A stretch of 55,271 nt of DNA from Spirogloea muscicola (GCA_009602725.1 WELB01000098.1:40709-95979); one strand, 5' to 3'. Positions 31,701-43,400 are shown, counted from the first letter of the stretch. Notes: generated by a model not told the origin, from the sequence alone. A program made the numbers and translations.

Positions 31701-34700
31701 CATATGAGGAGCAGTGTTAGAAGTGATGTTTTCTGTACCACGTGAAGGCTGCATGTATTGCTCTTGACATGACAATGAAGGAAGATTTACTAAAAAGCAC
31801 AGGTTTGGCTGCAGTGGTTGCACTTGATGGGACGCTCCTCTCCAAATCAGGCGCCATGACTGGCGGCATCAGCGGCAACATGGACTCAAAGTCCCAGCGA
31901 TGGGATGAGAAAGCAATTGCAAGTGAGAGCTCGTTCCTTGTTGGGCACGGCACACTGGAGCTGCATTTGAGGCTTCCATGTACTAGCAGTTTTCTATCGT
32001 ACAGATATCGTACTGCAGATTTGAGTGCAGGACATGTGACAATCTGCTAAATGCCAGGCCCACGAGCATCTCGGTGCGTACAAGCTAACAGACCGTGACC
32101 TGCTGTCATGACCTATTACTGAAACCCCCCAGCAGCATCAGCATGACAAGTGACAAGACAGCAGTAATGTATGACAGATCTCAAGGCTAAGAAAGAGCAG
32201 TACGAGAAGGAGCTGGCTGATCTTGGGTCTGCAAGAGACATGCGGGTGCTTGAGCAAGACCTGTCCGTGAAGCTTGGTGACCTGGAACGAAAGATCCAGT
32301 ATGCCAAAACAGAGCAGGTACAATCGATGGACCTGTCAGACTATCTTACTCTGCATGGTACCTGCCCATTACCATCTCATGTTGCAGTTCTTGCCTAGGG
32401 CATTGTGAGCTGACAATATTGGCTCGTCATCTGCATTTTCTGTCAAGTGTATTTCCTGTCAAGTGATTTGTCAATGCACTGACGGTATGACCAGCCCACT
32501 CGTAGTCCCATGACTGAGGGGCATGCTGGTCTCGATATCTCCAGCTTCACACAGGAGATAAACTACAGCGCACCCAGATAGAGTTGCAGACTATCACTGA
32601 TCACAAGCAACAGCCTGCCTCAGAAGCTGACAAGGTACGGGGCATCTTGTGGGCAACTTGCAGATGAAAGAGTTGCCTACAGTACTACAAGCTTTTATGC
32701 TACACCTTCTTCATGCTGTATCTTGCTGTACTTGAGGGCCAAGCCAACATACTCTCCTCATCCTATGGTGAATTTGTGAGTCCGCGCTCGGTAACTGACG
32801 GCACATCAAAAAGTACATGCAGGTGAAGAAGGCCATGGCCCTGCGGAGCAAGACGATAGCAAAGCTTGAAGATAAGATCAACAAAGTTGTAGACAGTGTG
32901 TACCGTGAGTTCAGCAGGACTGTTGGGGTGACAAATATTCGTGAATATGAGGAGAATCATCTCCGACAAGCCCAGCAGCTTGCTGAGAGGAAGATGAGAT
33001 TGAAGGGCCAAGTGGCAAAGCTTCAAAACCAGTAAGTCTGACTTTAGCTCAGTGGATTTTTTCCAATACGCTGCACAGGTCAAATGCCACATTCTACATT
33101 TGCTTATACCATTATGTGCGCTGATGGAGATTTTATGCCTTGTGTAGACTGGAGTTTGAGACACGGAAGCACAGCACTGCTCAATTGGAGCGCTCACGGG
33201 AGAGCATTGCTACGAACAAAGCGAAACTTGAAAGTCTTGCTAAGGAAGAGTCAACCGTGAAAGGAGCAGTACATGATATTCAAGAAGAGCTTGACAAGTT
33301 GAGACAAAAGCTTCAAGGTCAGCGACTCCAAATGCCAATATAGATACTACTCATAAGAGCAAGTCTAACTTGATTGATGATTTCGATAGTCTCAGAAGTA
33401 ATCTTCCACATTCAAAGTGGACATACGTCTTGTTTCTATCACATCTCTACCAATAGCTGAGGGGATTCTTGACCTGGTCTCCTCTTGTGACTGTTTTCAG
33501 AGCTGCAAGCACTCCTCGAAGACATCAACAGACAACTCCAGGAAATTCAGAAGCATAGTAGTAGCCTCAGTACAGCAGCCGGGAAGCTAAAACGGCAAAT
33601 AACAACATTGGTATGCACCAATGCAGTGGCAAGAGGCTACTGCCACGTGCCTTACGTTACTGTATTGAGGCGATCAATCAAGCGTCTCCATTTCCATATG
33701 TCCCCGGTCAATTCTTGTGGTGTTCAATCCTCACTGCCTTAGGCCTGACACTGGAGTACTCACATTATCGTTGTCCACATGTAGGAAGCTCGCCTGGAAC
33801 AGCTGAGAGCAAAGAGGAAAGAGATTCTTGAGACTGCTGAGCTTGATCAGATCGAGCTTCCCATTCTGGGGGGTGGATATGAGCTCATGGAAATCGAATC
33901 AGGTGGTCTACCCATTTCTGCACCAGCTACAGAAACAGCCGTGCAGTTGGATTACAGCAATTTGAATCGCAAGTTACAAAAGGTACAAGTCGTTTCATGG
34001 GTTCCGAGTCACTCCTCCACTAGCTGATGGTGAGATATCAAAGTAACGGAGAGTGGTAGAAGGGTCTCAACTTATCCTGGTAGCTGTAAGGAGCTAGCAG
34101 AAGTGCGATGCCATTCTCGTACTTTAGAGCAATACATTGCGAAACTGCGTTTGCTGATCTAAACCCCACATATGGCTTAGGAGTTCCACTTGGCAGTCAG
34201 TGCAACAACCACCAGTGCTTGCCTCTTTTTTCTGAACCTTCAAGCCTCTGGAGCTAGTCTACCATCCTTGCCAATCACTTGCACTGATGTGCTCGCTGGG
34301 TCTCACAGGAGATGGATGCAACCGAGAGGGAAGCCGTAGAAAACGACTTTGCTAGCAAGATAGAGGCTTTATCTGCTGAAATTGAGCAGACAGCACCGAA
34401 CCTTAGGGCATTGGATCAGTACGAGGCACTCAAAGAGAAAGAAAGGGAAGCCGTGGAGGCATTTGAGGTTGCTCGACAAGAAGCACGGACAATCACAGAG
34501 AGTTTCAATGAGATAAAGCAGAAACGGTCAGCTGCTAACCGAACACTACTTTTTCTCCTGACTTCCATGTGCCCCTATATGATTGGAAAAACAATAACCA
34601 CTAAATTTGTTAGTGTCGCCACCATTTCTCTGGTGGCATAGCTACCTCACAGCCCACTTTAGTGGTCTTGCTCAAGATGAGGTATGAAGATTATAGAAGG

Positions 34701-35967
34701 GCAAGCTGTCTCCCTGTTGCTCAATCTTCAGCGTCAGCGCTTTAATCACAATTAAGCTTACACAGGAATATAGTGATTTGTTCTAGGTATGACCTTGTTA
34801 TGGAGGCCTTCAATCACATCTCTGGGATTATCAACAACATCTACAAGGGTTTGACAATGAGCTCTACACACCCCTTAGGGGGGACAGCGTACCTCACTCT
34901 GGAAAATGAGGACGACCCATACTTGCATGGCATCAAATTCACTGCCATGCCACCGACAAAGCGATTCCGAGACATGGAGCAGCTGTCTGGCGGGGAGAAA
35001 ACTGTGGCTGCGCTTGCTCTTCTCTTTGCTGTTCACAGGTAGGTCTTGCGCATGCAAAGCCCTTTCATAGGAAATGAACATGCCTGTCAAAGCAGTTATT
35101 GGCCACCCACGTAGGCCTGCATTGATAGGTTAGGGGTTTTGGTAGTCAAGACACACTGTAAGAAGACCACCACAGAAGGCAAGGGAGGGTTCTAGACAAC
35201 CATCTGCATCCCTTGAGCTTCAATGCTGACCACGAATACCTTGAGGTGCAAGGGCTGGTGTTACGTCCTCTCAGAACTAAATTCTCAGAGCAAGTGCACG
35301 ATTACCAGGAAGACAAGCTGGTAATACACTGATATTGCTGATGATGAGTTCACATGTGCACGTACCGAGGGTCAAGGGACTGCAACAAGGTAGAAAGCTC
35401 ATCAAGCTGTGTGTTTGGACATGGTTGCAGTTTCCGACCCTCCCCCTTCTTTGTCCTCGATGAAGTGGATGCTGCCCTCGACAACCTCAATGTGGCCAAG
35501 GTGGCAGCGTACATACGCAGCAGGTCTACGGAGGCCCCAACCAATGATGGCAGGTCCGAAGCAACGACTGCATCCGAGCTCGGAGCAGGATTCCAGAGCG
35601 TTGTCATCTCTCTCAAAGATCAGTTCTATGACAAGGCGGATGCATTGGTGGGCGTCTACCACGACTCAGAGCAGAGGTATATTGACAAACCTCAAAGAGA
35701 TACCACATAACCCGTGATTTCTGCTTCTCGACATGTACTGCCATGAGTCACAAGGGAGTTGCTAGCGCTTTTGTAAGATTTGCCAGCACATTGTTTGTCA
35801 ACAGACTGCTTGAATGGTAATCTTGGTATAGAACTTTGGCTGCTCAATTTCGAGGATGATAGTCGAAAACTGCTGCTCTGTAGGAATTACTCACAGCCAG
35901 TGCTTGCTATGTTACCTGCAGCTGCTCTCGGACGTTGACTTTCGATCTGAGCAAGTACCCTGGTTGA
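28705..35967 (+). CDS. SMC1: Cohesin subunit SMC1
   Basis: SMC1 pairs with SMC3 to form the cohesin ring that holds sister chromatids. Nineteen exons give an uninterrupted 1236 residues: 28705-29145, 29251-29487, 29639-29872, 30021-30259, 30384-30650, 30846-31116, 31236-31360, 31582-31691, 31815-31922, 32178-32317, 32545-32634, 32823-33031, 33148-33317, 33501-33610, 33785-33982, 34309-34526, 34787-35038, 35431-35676, 35922-35967. N-terminal head: [13 protein letters not shown], Walker A GPNGAGKS at 39-46, [17 protein letters not shown]. Two long coiled coils flank a hinge at about 510-680 ([17 protein letters not shown]). C-terminal head: signature LSGGEKT at about 1122, Walker [13 protein letters not shown] at about 1146-1157, ending [15 protein letters not shown]. 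All key ATPase residues are present. Intron 7 is of the AT-AC type (separate entry). Confidence 0.97.
31361..31581 (+). other. U12-type AT-AC intron in SMC1
   Basis: Exon 7 ends GTCATGCA and the next base starts ATATCC; the following exon starts ATTTGAC after an intron ending in AC. Joining here restores [15 protein letters not shown] in frame, the expected SMC1 hinge-proximal sequence. A TCCTTGAC branch site at 31562-31569 puts its A 14 bases before the exon, within the U12 range. I found no GT-AG pair that keeps the conserved residues. The donor departs from the ATATCCTT consensus after position 6. Confidence 0.8.
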
Positions 35968-36485
35968 GCATCTCATTAGACAACCCACCAGACACACGCC
36001 ACCTGCCCTTTACTCGTTTGGCCATGTAGCTGGCCTCACTCTTTACATACCTTGTGGCCCTATCCTCTGATCTGGCGACCAGCTGAAGTGCAGCAGATCG
36101 TCAACTCCTCATTCTATCCTCCGTCAACATCGGGGGCCAAGGCCAATCCACAAACTGTGCGTTACAACGTGAGCTTTGACCAAGAAAAGGCCATGGGAGC
36201 ACATCTCATTTACATGTTCTTGAGCAATTACCACTTTTGCAAGCGAAATTGATGACGAGGAGCGTCAATAACGGCCACTCAGTGCGAGTGGAAAAACGAG
36301 CCAGGTACCCCGCCTGCACACCATGGTGGCAAGGAGGACCTACAGCCAGGTGGTGTGGCGGTCTCAGAATAGCCAATCGGCACTTTTAGCATGTATTTAC
36401 AAAGAATTACCACGTTTGCCAGCAGGCCGAGTGGCACCACCAATTGCTAATGTTGGAGGATAACGTGCATTTCTAAGAGCTCCGA
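35968..36485. other. Intergenic, converging SMC1 and CCDC97
   Basis: About 520 bases hold the two 3' untranslated regions. No other feature was recognised. Confidence 0.5.
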
Positions 36486-38443
36486 CTAGTCCTCGTCAAA
36501 ATACTTGTCCTCGGCATCGCGCCCGACCTCTTGCAGCCAGTCATCGTCCAGCGAGGCATCCGTGTCGATGGCGGCGTAGTCCACGTCCTCGCCGTCGCCA
36601 CCTACCAGGAACCTTTCCTGCATCAGCCGCGTGAAGGCGTCCAGTCGCCCCTGGAGCTCCTCCGACGAGAGCGTCCGTACCCCCCCGCCACTGCTTGGCT
36701 GCCTTGCTGATTTTGATGTCGGTGGCGGTGGCACAGGTCCCGATGGCCTCCTGGGCCCAGCATCAGCTGCAGGGATGCCTGCTGTTTGCAGGCTGACGCT
36801 GTCACTAACGCCTCCTCCACTCTTAGTCTCAGCATGCTGGGCCTGGTCCTCGGAACCGCTGCCCCAGTAAGACCTGTCAACAGCCTCCCTGATGCCAGGG
36901 GCGGGCGTCGGCCCCCCAGCCGCGCTACTCGCAGCCGCTCCGTCGTCCCCTGCAACCTCCGAGTCGCCTCTTCCCACAGTTGGGGCAACCTGCACGCGCT
37001 TGGTGGAGAGCTTCAGTCGGCAGCGCCCATTGCACTGTGACATCAATCACCACCAGACACTAGGTGCTGGTAATCCAGGACCCACTGATTGCACAAGTGC
37101 ACACAACTGCTGATGAGCTTCCCTTGGCTCGCTATCAAAGCAGCACAACTGACAATCATCGCGAACGCAACGCATAACAGATGCCAACCCACCACATAAA
37201 TCAGGCAGCAGCATACACTTGCGGAGGTGGTAACAAGCACAAAGCATACCACCTCTTAGATCATAGCTGAATCCTAAAAGTATTGGGGATGCAAGAGTGA
37301 GCATGAATAATCCACAAGCGCTTTGGATAGTGTATGCAGTAGAGTTGTTGAGTGGAGGTTATCATGTACCTCCTCTACCGCGTCCTCCTCCTCCTCCTCG
37401 TCCTCCTCCTCCTCCTCCTCCTCCTCCTCCTCCGAATCATTGCCAGCCGGTCCCCTGCCAGCATCACCGCCAAACTCCAGCTCCTGCTCGGCGCGGAGGC
37501 GGGCCTGGTAATCGGCCTCACGCCACTGCCGAATGAGGCTCTCAGAGTAGCGCTCTCCAGGTCGCGCCACACCACCTTCACTATCCTGGAAGCGGCCAAC
37601 GTATTGGTGGTGCAGCAGGGGCGCTCGCAGACGCATGGCGTCCTCCTCGAAGTACTGACCACCCTCCACAAGCCTGAGCAGGTCGAAGAACAGAAGGCTG
37701 AGTCAACCGGCCCGAGCTTCTGTCATGAGCAGCTCCAGGGCCCTGCGTGCAGCAGCTGCTGCATGGTCTTGCTGATGCCTTCTTGCAGCATCGCCAAGCC
37801 AGAGCGTGGCAGCTCGAGTTTCTCAGCAACGCTGAGCTCATTTTGGGAAGGCTGGCGGCAACTAAGGTGGCCCCAGTGCAGGCGGAGATGGGGCTGCCGA
37901 ACAGGGCCAGCCAAGGCCTGACCTGCCCATGAAGGCGAGCCGCCGGTTCTTGACGACGGCGGCCTGCGCCCGGCGCTGCTGTTCGGTGGGGTGAAGCGCC
38001 GGGCGGAGGCGGCCGAGGTGCCACGCCACCTCGTAGTCGCGGCCCTCCAGCTCCTCGAACGGCGCCAGCTCGCCGTCCTCCAGGTCTTTGCCGTAGCGCT
38101 CTGCGGGCACACGGACAGGCCGCAGCGACGACATCAGCGTCACAGCGCAATATCAGCGCCATGGGCCGTCAAACGAGCGCCAGGACAGCGGTGGACCGGC
38201 AGCCCAGATGGGTCGTGCTCCTGCCGACACCGATGGCGGCGATTGCTTAACGGCGACGCTCAGACTGACGGCGTCTGGTCTCTGCGACGGCCGCCGGGCT
38301 TCGACGCGGCCGGCCTTGGCGGCCATCAGAGGCGGCGGCGGAGCTGCCCGGCCAGCGGCGGCGGCCGCAGGGCTCGCACCTAGGAAGACGGCGGCANCCG
38401 CCGGCGCGGCCGGCGCGGCGGCGGCGACGGCCTCCCTGCCCAT
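36486..38443 (-). CDS. CCDC97: CCDC97 (DUF2052) protein
   Basis: Four exons on the minus strand: 38443-38380 (tentative first exon, MGREAVAAAAPAAPA...), 38100-37923, 37673-37370, 36989-36486, with compatible phases and about 349 residues, close to the family length. Recognisable parts: DYEVAWHLGRLRP and VKNRRLAFMGR; then the family block GGQYFEEDAMRLRAPLLHHQ and YVGRF; a long Glu/Asp run; then LDAFTRLMQERFLVGGDGED and VDYAAIDTDASLDDDW ending RDAEDKYFDED. CCDC97 associates with the SF3B part of the U2 snRNP and is linked to spliceosome recycling or ubiquitination in animals; the function here is inferred. One N (38397) falls in the first exon. The stop lies about 520 bases from the SMC1 stop. 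Confidence 0.85.
37377..37437 (-). repeat. GAG/GAA trinucleotide run coding poly-Glu in CCDC97
   Basis: About 20 consecutive CTC/TTC-type triplets on the plus strand encode an acidic run on the minus strand. Acidic stretches at this position are usual in the family, so it is functional coding repeat and not noise. Confidence 0.8.
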
Positions 38444-38614
38444 GGCGATGGCGGCGCCGCGGATACTGGCGCGGCCTGTGGCGGGCCTGGCGGACGTTCA
38501 AGTGCGCTACTAGAAGCTTGGAGGGCCGCGCCCGCCGCTTTCCAGCACCTTTCAATGAGGGTTTTTGGGGGTTGGGTTTGGGAGTTTAGGGGTCTCAGGT
38601 TCAGGGGATCAGGG

Positions 38615-38800
38615 TTTTTCCTCTCTGATTTGCGGCTGCTTAGCAGGGGTTACTGAGTGGCTTATAGCTGCATTCTTTCTTTGTGTGCTTTGTTTTCTTA
38701 GCGCTTCCTCTGGCCCCCTTCTCGTACTTTGTTCATTCTTCTTTGGGCTGGCTTTTCCAGCCCCTATCCTCAATGGGCGAGCCCTTCTTCTTTTTCCGTG
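38615..38800 (+). mobile_element. 5'-truncated LINE copy: last ten codons plus 3' tail
   Basis: LSDLRLLSRGY and a stop at 38653-38655 are followed by the tail with TTGTTCATTC, GGGCTGGC, a loop, CCAGCCC, and CAATGGGCGAGCCC. The copy begins almost at the end of the coding region, which shows how short the truncated insertions can be. Confidence 0.75.
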
Positions 38801-38889
38801 AGCCGGATGAGAGCTCATCCGGCTTCCTGATGCTGACACGGGGGTACAGAGAGCGCCCTGTCTGGCCTGTGGCTCTGCTAGAAAAAGAA

Positions 38890-39255
38890 AGAAAGAAGTG
38901 GCACTCCCAATGGGGGCAAGGGCTGCGAAAAGCCAGCCCAAAAAGAATTCACAAAGGTTCGAAGGCGCCTAAGAGCGGTGAGCAGCTACAAAGGGGCCTG
39001 AGGATGCAATGGTAAAACAGGGGGAGGATGGATCACTCAGTAATTACGAGTGAGGAGCCTCAGGTCCGACAGACTAGCTGCCGGGAAGCTATCACCCTGA
39101 CGAAAGCCAGAGCCCGCAGCGAGAGCACGGCTAGCTCGCAGATGCAGAGCGTGGGCCATGGACCGCTGCAGGGATACAGAGAGGCGCATCCGATATACCT
39201 GAGCCCACGAGCCCGCGGCGTTGAAGTCGGCTGGCTCGCCGCGTCTGCGGGACAC
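38890..39255 (-). mobile_element. 5'-truncated LINE copy, minus strand
   Basis: The minus frame from 39255 reads GEPADFNAAGSWAQVYRMRL, then SVSLQRSMAHALHLRASRAL and ends SLSDLRLLTRNY at 39037. The hairpin tail follows at 38895-38950 (GGGCTGGC...CAGCCC). It faces the plus-strand copy at 38615-38800, so the two tails meet head-on. Confidence 0.75.
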
Positions 39256-39634
39256 AGCCCGCAGTCTGCTAGCGCCAGGGACCTGTCGTGCGCCGTCCCG
39301 TCGGTGGTCGATTCGCGTCGGTGCTGACTCGGACGCGGAGGTGGCTGCACGCGTGGAGATTCAAGACAGGTCAACCCTCAGCTTGGTGTGAAGAGACGAC
39401 GCGAGCGCGGGACCTCCCATTCGCTTTGGTCAGCAATGGTGTTCACTTGTCGCGCGACGTTCGAATACTATGGCCGCCCGCTCCCGTCTGATGCAGGAGG
39501 TGTAACGGTGATGGACAGTTAGCGGCAATAGTTAGCCTAACAGGCTGACAGTTGTAGTAATAGTATTGACGATGCATTAGCGTGCACGACAGTTGGATGA
39601 TATGATGAGTGCCACGTTGTTCACGCATACGCGC

Positions 39635-39775
39635 CACGTGGAGGCATGTCATGCTCCACGTGGCGACACGTAGTGGTCCACGTGTCCAATGTGACACGTG
39701 GCCTAGGCAGGTGGCACTGCTACGACCAGCTGGCTGCACAGCTGTTGGCCATCTGCCGCCTGGGGGTCTCCCATA
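39635..39775 (+). promoter_or_regulatory. Cluster of four CACGTG G-boxes upstream of a TATA-like site
   Basis: CACGTG occurs at 39635, 39657, 39679 and 39695, with CACGTA at 39667; starts are 22, 22 and 16 bases apart. About 75 bases further on is ATATAG. The inverted arm keeps four CACGTG at 42315, 42331, 42353 and 42375. In plants CACGTG is bound by bZIP and bHLH factors. The layout suggests the U3 promoter of an LTR. Confidence 0.6.
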
Positions 39776-40163
39776 TAGGGGGCTCCACTCTTGTAACAGA
39801 CAGCTCTTGGCAGACGCCCAATCCATTCCCCATTTGCATTAGCGCTGCCTCGGCTCCGGCGGCTTAACCCACCGTCGTGAGACCCGCAGTCGTTTCACTG
39901 GTGGAGACGCCGGTCCCTTGCGCGCGGGCAGGCCGCCAACCGACGACGCCGGCTCCCGAGCCGAGGAGCAAGAGCGCGACGACAGCACCACCTCCTGACA
40001 ATCGAAGGGCGAAGAGCGCGACGCCAGCGCCACGCCGACACGAACCTCGCTTGCGGCTCCTGACTCACGGCAAGGCCCCCCACGAGTTCCGATAACGAGC
40101 AGACTGCAGGTCGACGAGGGTAAAGTGACCAGCTTAAAGCGGGCACCGGCGGCAGCTGCTCGC

Positions 40164-40622
40164 ATGGTGCTCCTGCTGGCCAAACAACGATGGCAGGCGC
40201 CGATCAGAACGGCGACGGCAGCAGAGTTGGAGCGCCAGCTCTATGACATTGCAGCCAGCATCTCGCGGCACCACCTCGACATGCGCGTGCCAGAGATCCG
40301 GGACAACATGATCGACGTGCACAAGTACGAAGCAAGTATCCGCGCCTTGGAACAAGAATGGCAAGAAGTGGCAGCCATGCACCGGCAAGCCATGCGAATA
40401 GAGCATCCTGAAGATGCCTGCGACGACGACGACGACGAAACCTGGGCAGTTAACTTCGCATGGGAAACAAGACCAAGACGGTTCCCACCAATTGCCACTT
40501 CCACGCCGCCAGCAATACCACCGCCACAACCACGACCACGACTACGGCTAAAATCAAGTCTTCAACGACAACAGAGTCTGCACAGCATGGGCAAATTCCT
40601 CACCCTCGCTGTGCCCGTGTAG
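40164..40622 (+). CDS. Gag-like ORF of the palindromic element (left arm)
   Basis: The ATG at 40164 starts MVLLLAKQRWQAPIRT and continues LYDIAASISRHHLDMRVP, HKYEASIRALEQEWQE, AMHRQAMRIEHPEDA, a five-Asp run, then WAVNFAWETRPRRF and a low-complexity tail. It is helical and charged, as Gag N-termini often are. No zinc knuckle is visible. An inverted homologue lies at 41603-41851 on the minus strand with nearly the same residues, which supports the reading frame. Specific family unknown. Confidence 0.5.
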   Translation: MVLLLAKQRWQAPIRTATAAELERQLYDIAASISRHHLDMRVPEIRDNMIDVHKYEASIRALEQEWQEVAAMHRQAMRIEHPEDACDDDDDETWAVNFAWETRPRRFPPIATSTPPAIPPPQPRPRLRLKSSLQRQQSLHSMGKFLTLAVPV

Positions 40623-40844
40623 TGAACAGTTGCTTCCATGCAGATCCCCCGGGATTTTTTTCTGGGGGGGGGGCAGTAGGGAAGGAGACAAGTCCCCGCA
40701 GGGGGCGAGGCGACTTGCAGGGACGCCAGTGGGGAGGCGAGCACAGGAAGCTTCCACAGGACCCGGCAGGGCGACAAGCCACCACAGGTGGCGAGGAGAC
40801 ATGCAGAGTTGGCGTGCAGAGGCGAGTGAGGGGAGCGCAGCGGG

Positions 40845-42508
40845 GGCTCGTCTCCTTCCCTACTGCCCCCCTCCAGAAAAAAATCCCGGGGGATCTGCAT
40901 GGCAGCAACTGTTCACTACACGGGCACAGCAAGGGTGAGGAATTTTCCCATGCTGTGCGGACTCTCTTGTCGTTGAATACTTGATTTTGGCCGTAGTCGT
41001 GGTCATGGTCGTGGCGGTGGCATCGCTGGCGGCGTGGAAGTGGCAATTGGTGGAAACCGTCTTGCTCTTGTTTCCCATGCGAAGTTAACTTCCCACTACC
41101 ATGATCATCCTCGAGGGGACCATCTTTACCCGTGTGCCATGGATATCTATGGAGGCTACGGCGTGAAATGGTCCTCCCTGATCCAGCATCTGGCCCGGCT
41201 GGTTGATGCGCGTCGTCGAAGTCGGGGGGGCAGCTTGGGCCACTCCAGCATTCCGCAGGCCTTAGTTGCATATTATAGAATGCGGCTCTCGCTTAGTTTG
41301 CAGCGCTCGCAAGCATTGGCTCTTCATCAACGTGCAGGGCGTGCGCTAAGTCAGGCCTCCGGCTTTCGTGGCGGCGCTCCAGCTCCCCAAGTTAGCTTGT
41401 CAGATTTGTTTGTGCTCACCCGTGGGTACTAATGTCATCTTAGGTACCTTAGATTAGATCTCCGTATTATGTAGCATTGTTTAGTCTGCACTCGACTCTG
41501 CCTGAACAATGTATTGGCTTGAATTGGCCTCCCTTTCAATTCATGCGCCCCGCGCGCCTTCTCTCTTCCCAGGCTTCGTCGTCGTCGTCGTCGCAGGCAT
41601 CTTCAGGATGGTCTAATTCGCATGGCTTGCCGGTGCATGGCTGCCACTTCTTGCCATTCTTGTTCCAAGGCGCGGATACTTGCTTCGTACTTGTGCACAT
41701 CGATCATGTTGTCCCGGATCTCTGGCACGCGCATGTCGAGGCGGTGCCGCGAGATGCTGGCTGCAATGTCATAGAGCTGGCGCTCCAACTCTGCTGCCGT
41801 CGCCGTTCTGATCGGCGCCTGCCATCGTTGTTTGGCCAGCAGGAGCACCATGCGAGCAGCTGCCGCCGGTGCCCGCTTTAAGCTGGTCAGTTTACCCTCG
41901 TCGACCTGCAGTCTGCTCGTTATCGGAACTCGTGGGGGGCCTTGCCGTGAGTCAGGAGCCGCAAGCGAGGTTCGTGTCGGCGTGGCGCTGGCATCGCGCT
42001 CTTCGCCCTTCGATCGTCAAGAGGTGGTGCTGTCGTCGCGCTCTTCCTCCTCGGCTCGGGAGCCGGCGTCGTCGGTTGGCGGCCTGCCCGCGCGCAAGGG
42101 ACCGGCGTCTCCACCAGTGAAACGACTGTGGGTCTCACGACGGTGGGTTAAGCCGCCGGAGCCGAGGCAGCGCTAATGCAAATGGGGAATGGATTGGGCG
42201 TCTGCCAAGAGCTGTCTGTTACAAGAGTGGAGCCCCCTATATGGGAGACCCCCAGGCGGCAGATGGCCAACAGCTGTGCAGCCAGCTGGTCGTGGCAGTG
42301 CCACCTGCCTAGACCACGTGTCACATTGAACACGTGGACCACTACGTGTCGCCACGTGGAGCATGACATGTCTCCACGTGGCGCGTATGCGTGAACTACG
42401 TGGCACTCATCATATCATCCAACTGTCGTGCACGCCAGATGCATCGTCAATACTATTACTATAAATGTCAGCCTGTCAGGCTAACTATTGCCGCTAACTG
42501 TCCATTAC
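40845..42508 (-). mobile_element. LTR-element-like right arm of the palindrome, interrupted
   Basis: This arm is the inverted counterpart of 39505-40690. It is split: 40845-41085 matches 40446-40690, and 41576-42508 matches 39505-40440. The break lies at GTTAACT / AGG-TTTCGTCG relative to the left arm and holds a LINE fragment. The ORF (41851-41603, minus) starts MVLLLAKQRWQAPIRT and is cut at RPS by the insertion. The G-boxes and TATA-like site are retained. Confidence 0.65.
41086..41575 (+). mobile_element. 5'-truncated LINE copy inserted into the palindrome arm
   Basis: The piece carries AMDIYGGYGVKW (end of the endonuclease-like region), YRMRLSLSLQRSQALALHQR, then VSLSDLFVLTRGY with a stop at 41430-41432. 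A 140-base tail follows and ends with the family's terminal block GCGCCTTCTCTCTTC. Both sides continue the inverted-repeat arm, so this copy was inserted after the palindrome existed. Confidence 0.75.
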
Positions 42509-43032
42509 CGTCACAGCGGGCATCCCCAATCGCTGCTCACGTCCCGCTGGACGCGGGCGTATCCCCTAATCGCTACTCACGTTCCGTCTGACGCTGGCGC
42601 ACCACTCAAAACAGTCGTCCCAGTCCCGCCGGACAAGGGAAGGCCCAACCCAATCAACTAGCCGTGACAGCCTGGTCACGGCGTACAGGCATATTGCCGC
42701 CCATGTCAACTTCTGACACCGGTGAGCAGTGCCTTTTTCTTGCCACCCACACCACACACCGACAAGCCCTCAAACTTTTTTGGGCTGGCTGTTCCAGCCC
42801 CTATCCTCGATGGGCGAGCTCTTTCTTCAAACATAGACCGAGGAAGCCCAGTAAGCGCGTCGGATGGTGTGATTTACCTTGACGAGCCGTGGGTAATCGG
42901 CTAGCTAGGCCGTAGTGGGACAATGGTAGGAGTGCGTCTCAGGTCACACTGGCCTTGAGGCCTGGGGTCGGACTAGCAGCATAGCTCACCCCATTACTGT
43001 AAAAAATGTATTTCTCCTGACCCAGCATAAGG
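42509..43032. other. Repeat-derived spacer with a hairpin unit
   Basis: The stretch contains one hairpin unit (GGGCTGGC-TGTT-CCAGCCCC) at 42780-42805 followed by CGATGGGCGAGC. A tRNA-like TGGGACAATGGTAGGAG word near 42916 is too degenerate to call. No gene is visible. Confidence 0.45.
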
Positions 43033-43400
43033 GTGTTGAGGACTCGGTGGACTTCCCTGCAGCTGGGTCGCTCGCCCAGGTGTACCGCATGCGCCTGGCC
43101 GTCTCGCTGCAGAGGTCAATGGCCCGTGCGCTGCACCTGCGTGCCGGCCGAGCCCTCGCTGCTGCCTCTGGCTCTGGCCAGGGGACATACTTCCAGGAGC
43201 ATAGTCTCTCTGACCTGCGACTGCTTAGCAGGGGTTACTGAGTGATTAGTAGCTGCTTAGTTTCTTCTTGTGTGCTTGTCTTTCTTAGTGCTTCACCTAA
43301 GTGCTTCGATTAGCCCCCTTCTTGAACTGTGCTCATTCTTTTTCTTGGGCTGGCTGTTCCAGCCAATATCCTCAATGGGTGAGGCCCTTTCTTCTTGTTG
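43033..43400 (+). mobile_element. 5'-truncated LINE copy with intact C-terminus and hairpin tail
   Basis: The frame reads DFPAAGSLAQVYRMRLAVSL, QRSMARALHLRAGRALAAAS and ends SLSDLRLLSRGY at 43239-43241. The tail has TGCTCATTC, GGGCTGGC-TGTT-CCAGCC and CAATGGGTGAGGCCC at 43330-43390. This is one of the cleanest copies of the C-terminus and tail. Confidence 0.8.

Larger units (their letters stand above)
39505..40690 (+). mobile_element. LTR-element-like left arm of a 3-kb palindrome
   Basis: The arm begins near a TGTAACGG word and is matched, inverted, by 40845-41085 plus 41576-42508. Its first ~350 bases look like an LTR: an array of G-boxes, a CCATATAGGG TATA-like site near 39773, then a GC-rich leader. 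It then encodes a charged Gag-like ORF. No protease, RT or integrase is present, so this is a non-autonomous or 3'-deleted copy. Confidence 0.6.

Noticed and set aside
36052-36252. A small gene between SMC1 and CCDC97
   Set aside because: The 66-codon frame shows no motif and lies between two converging 3' ends.
42905-42985. Possible tRNA gene from a TGGGACAATGGTAGG A-box-like word
   Set aside because: No convincing B-box, T-arm or acceptor pairing follows; GGGGTCGGACTAG is too far from consensus.
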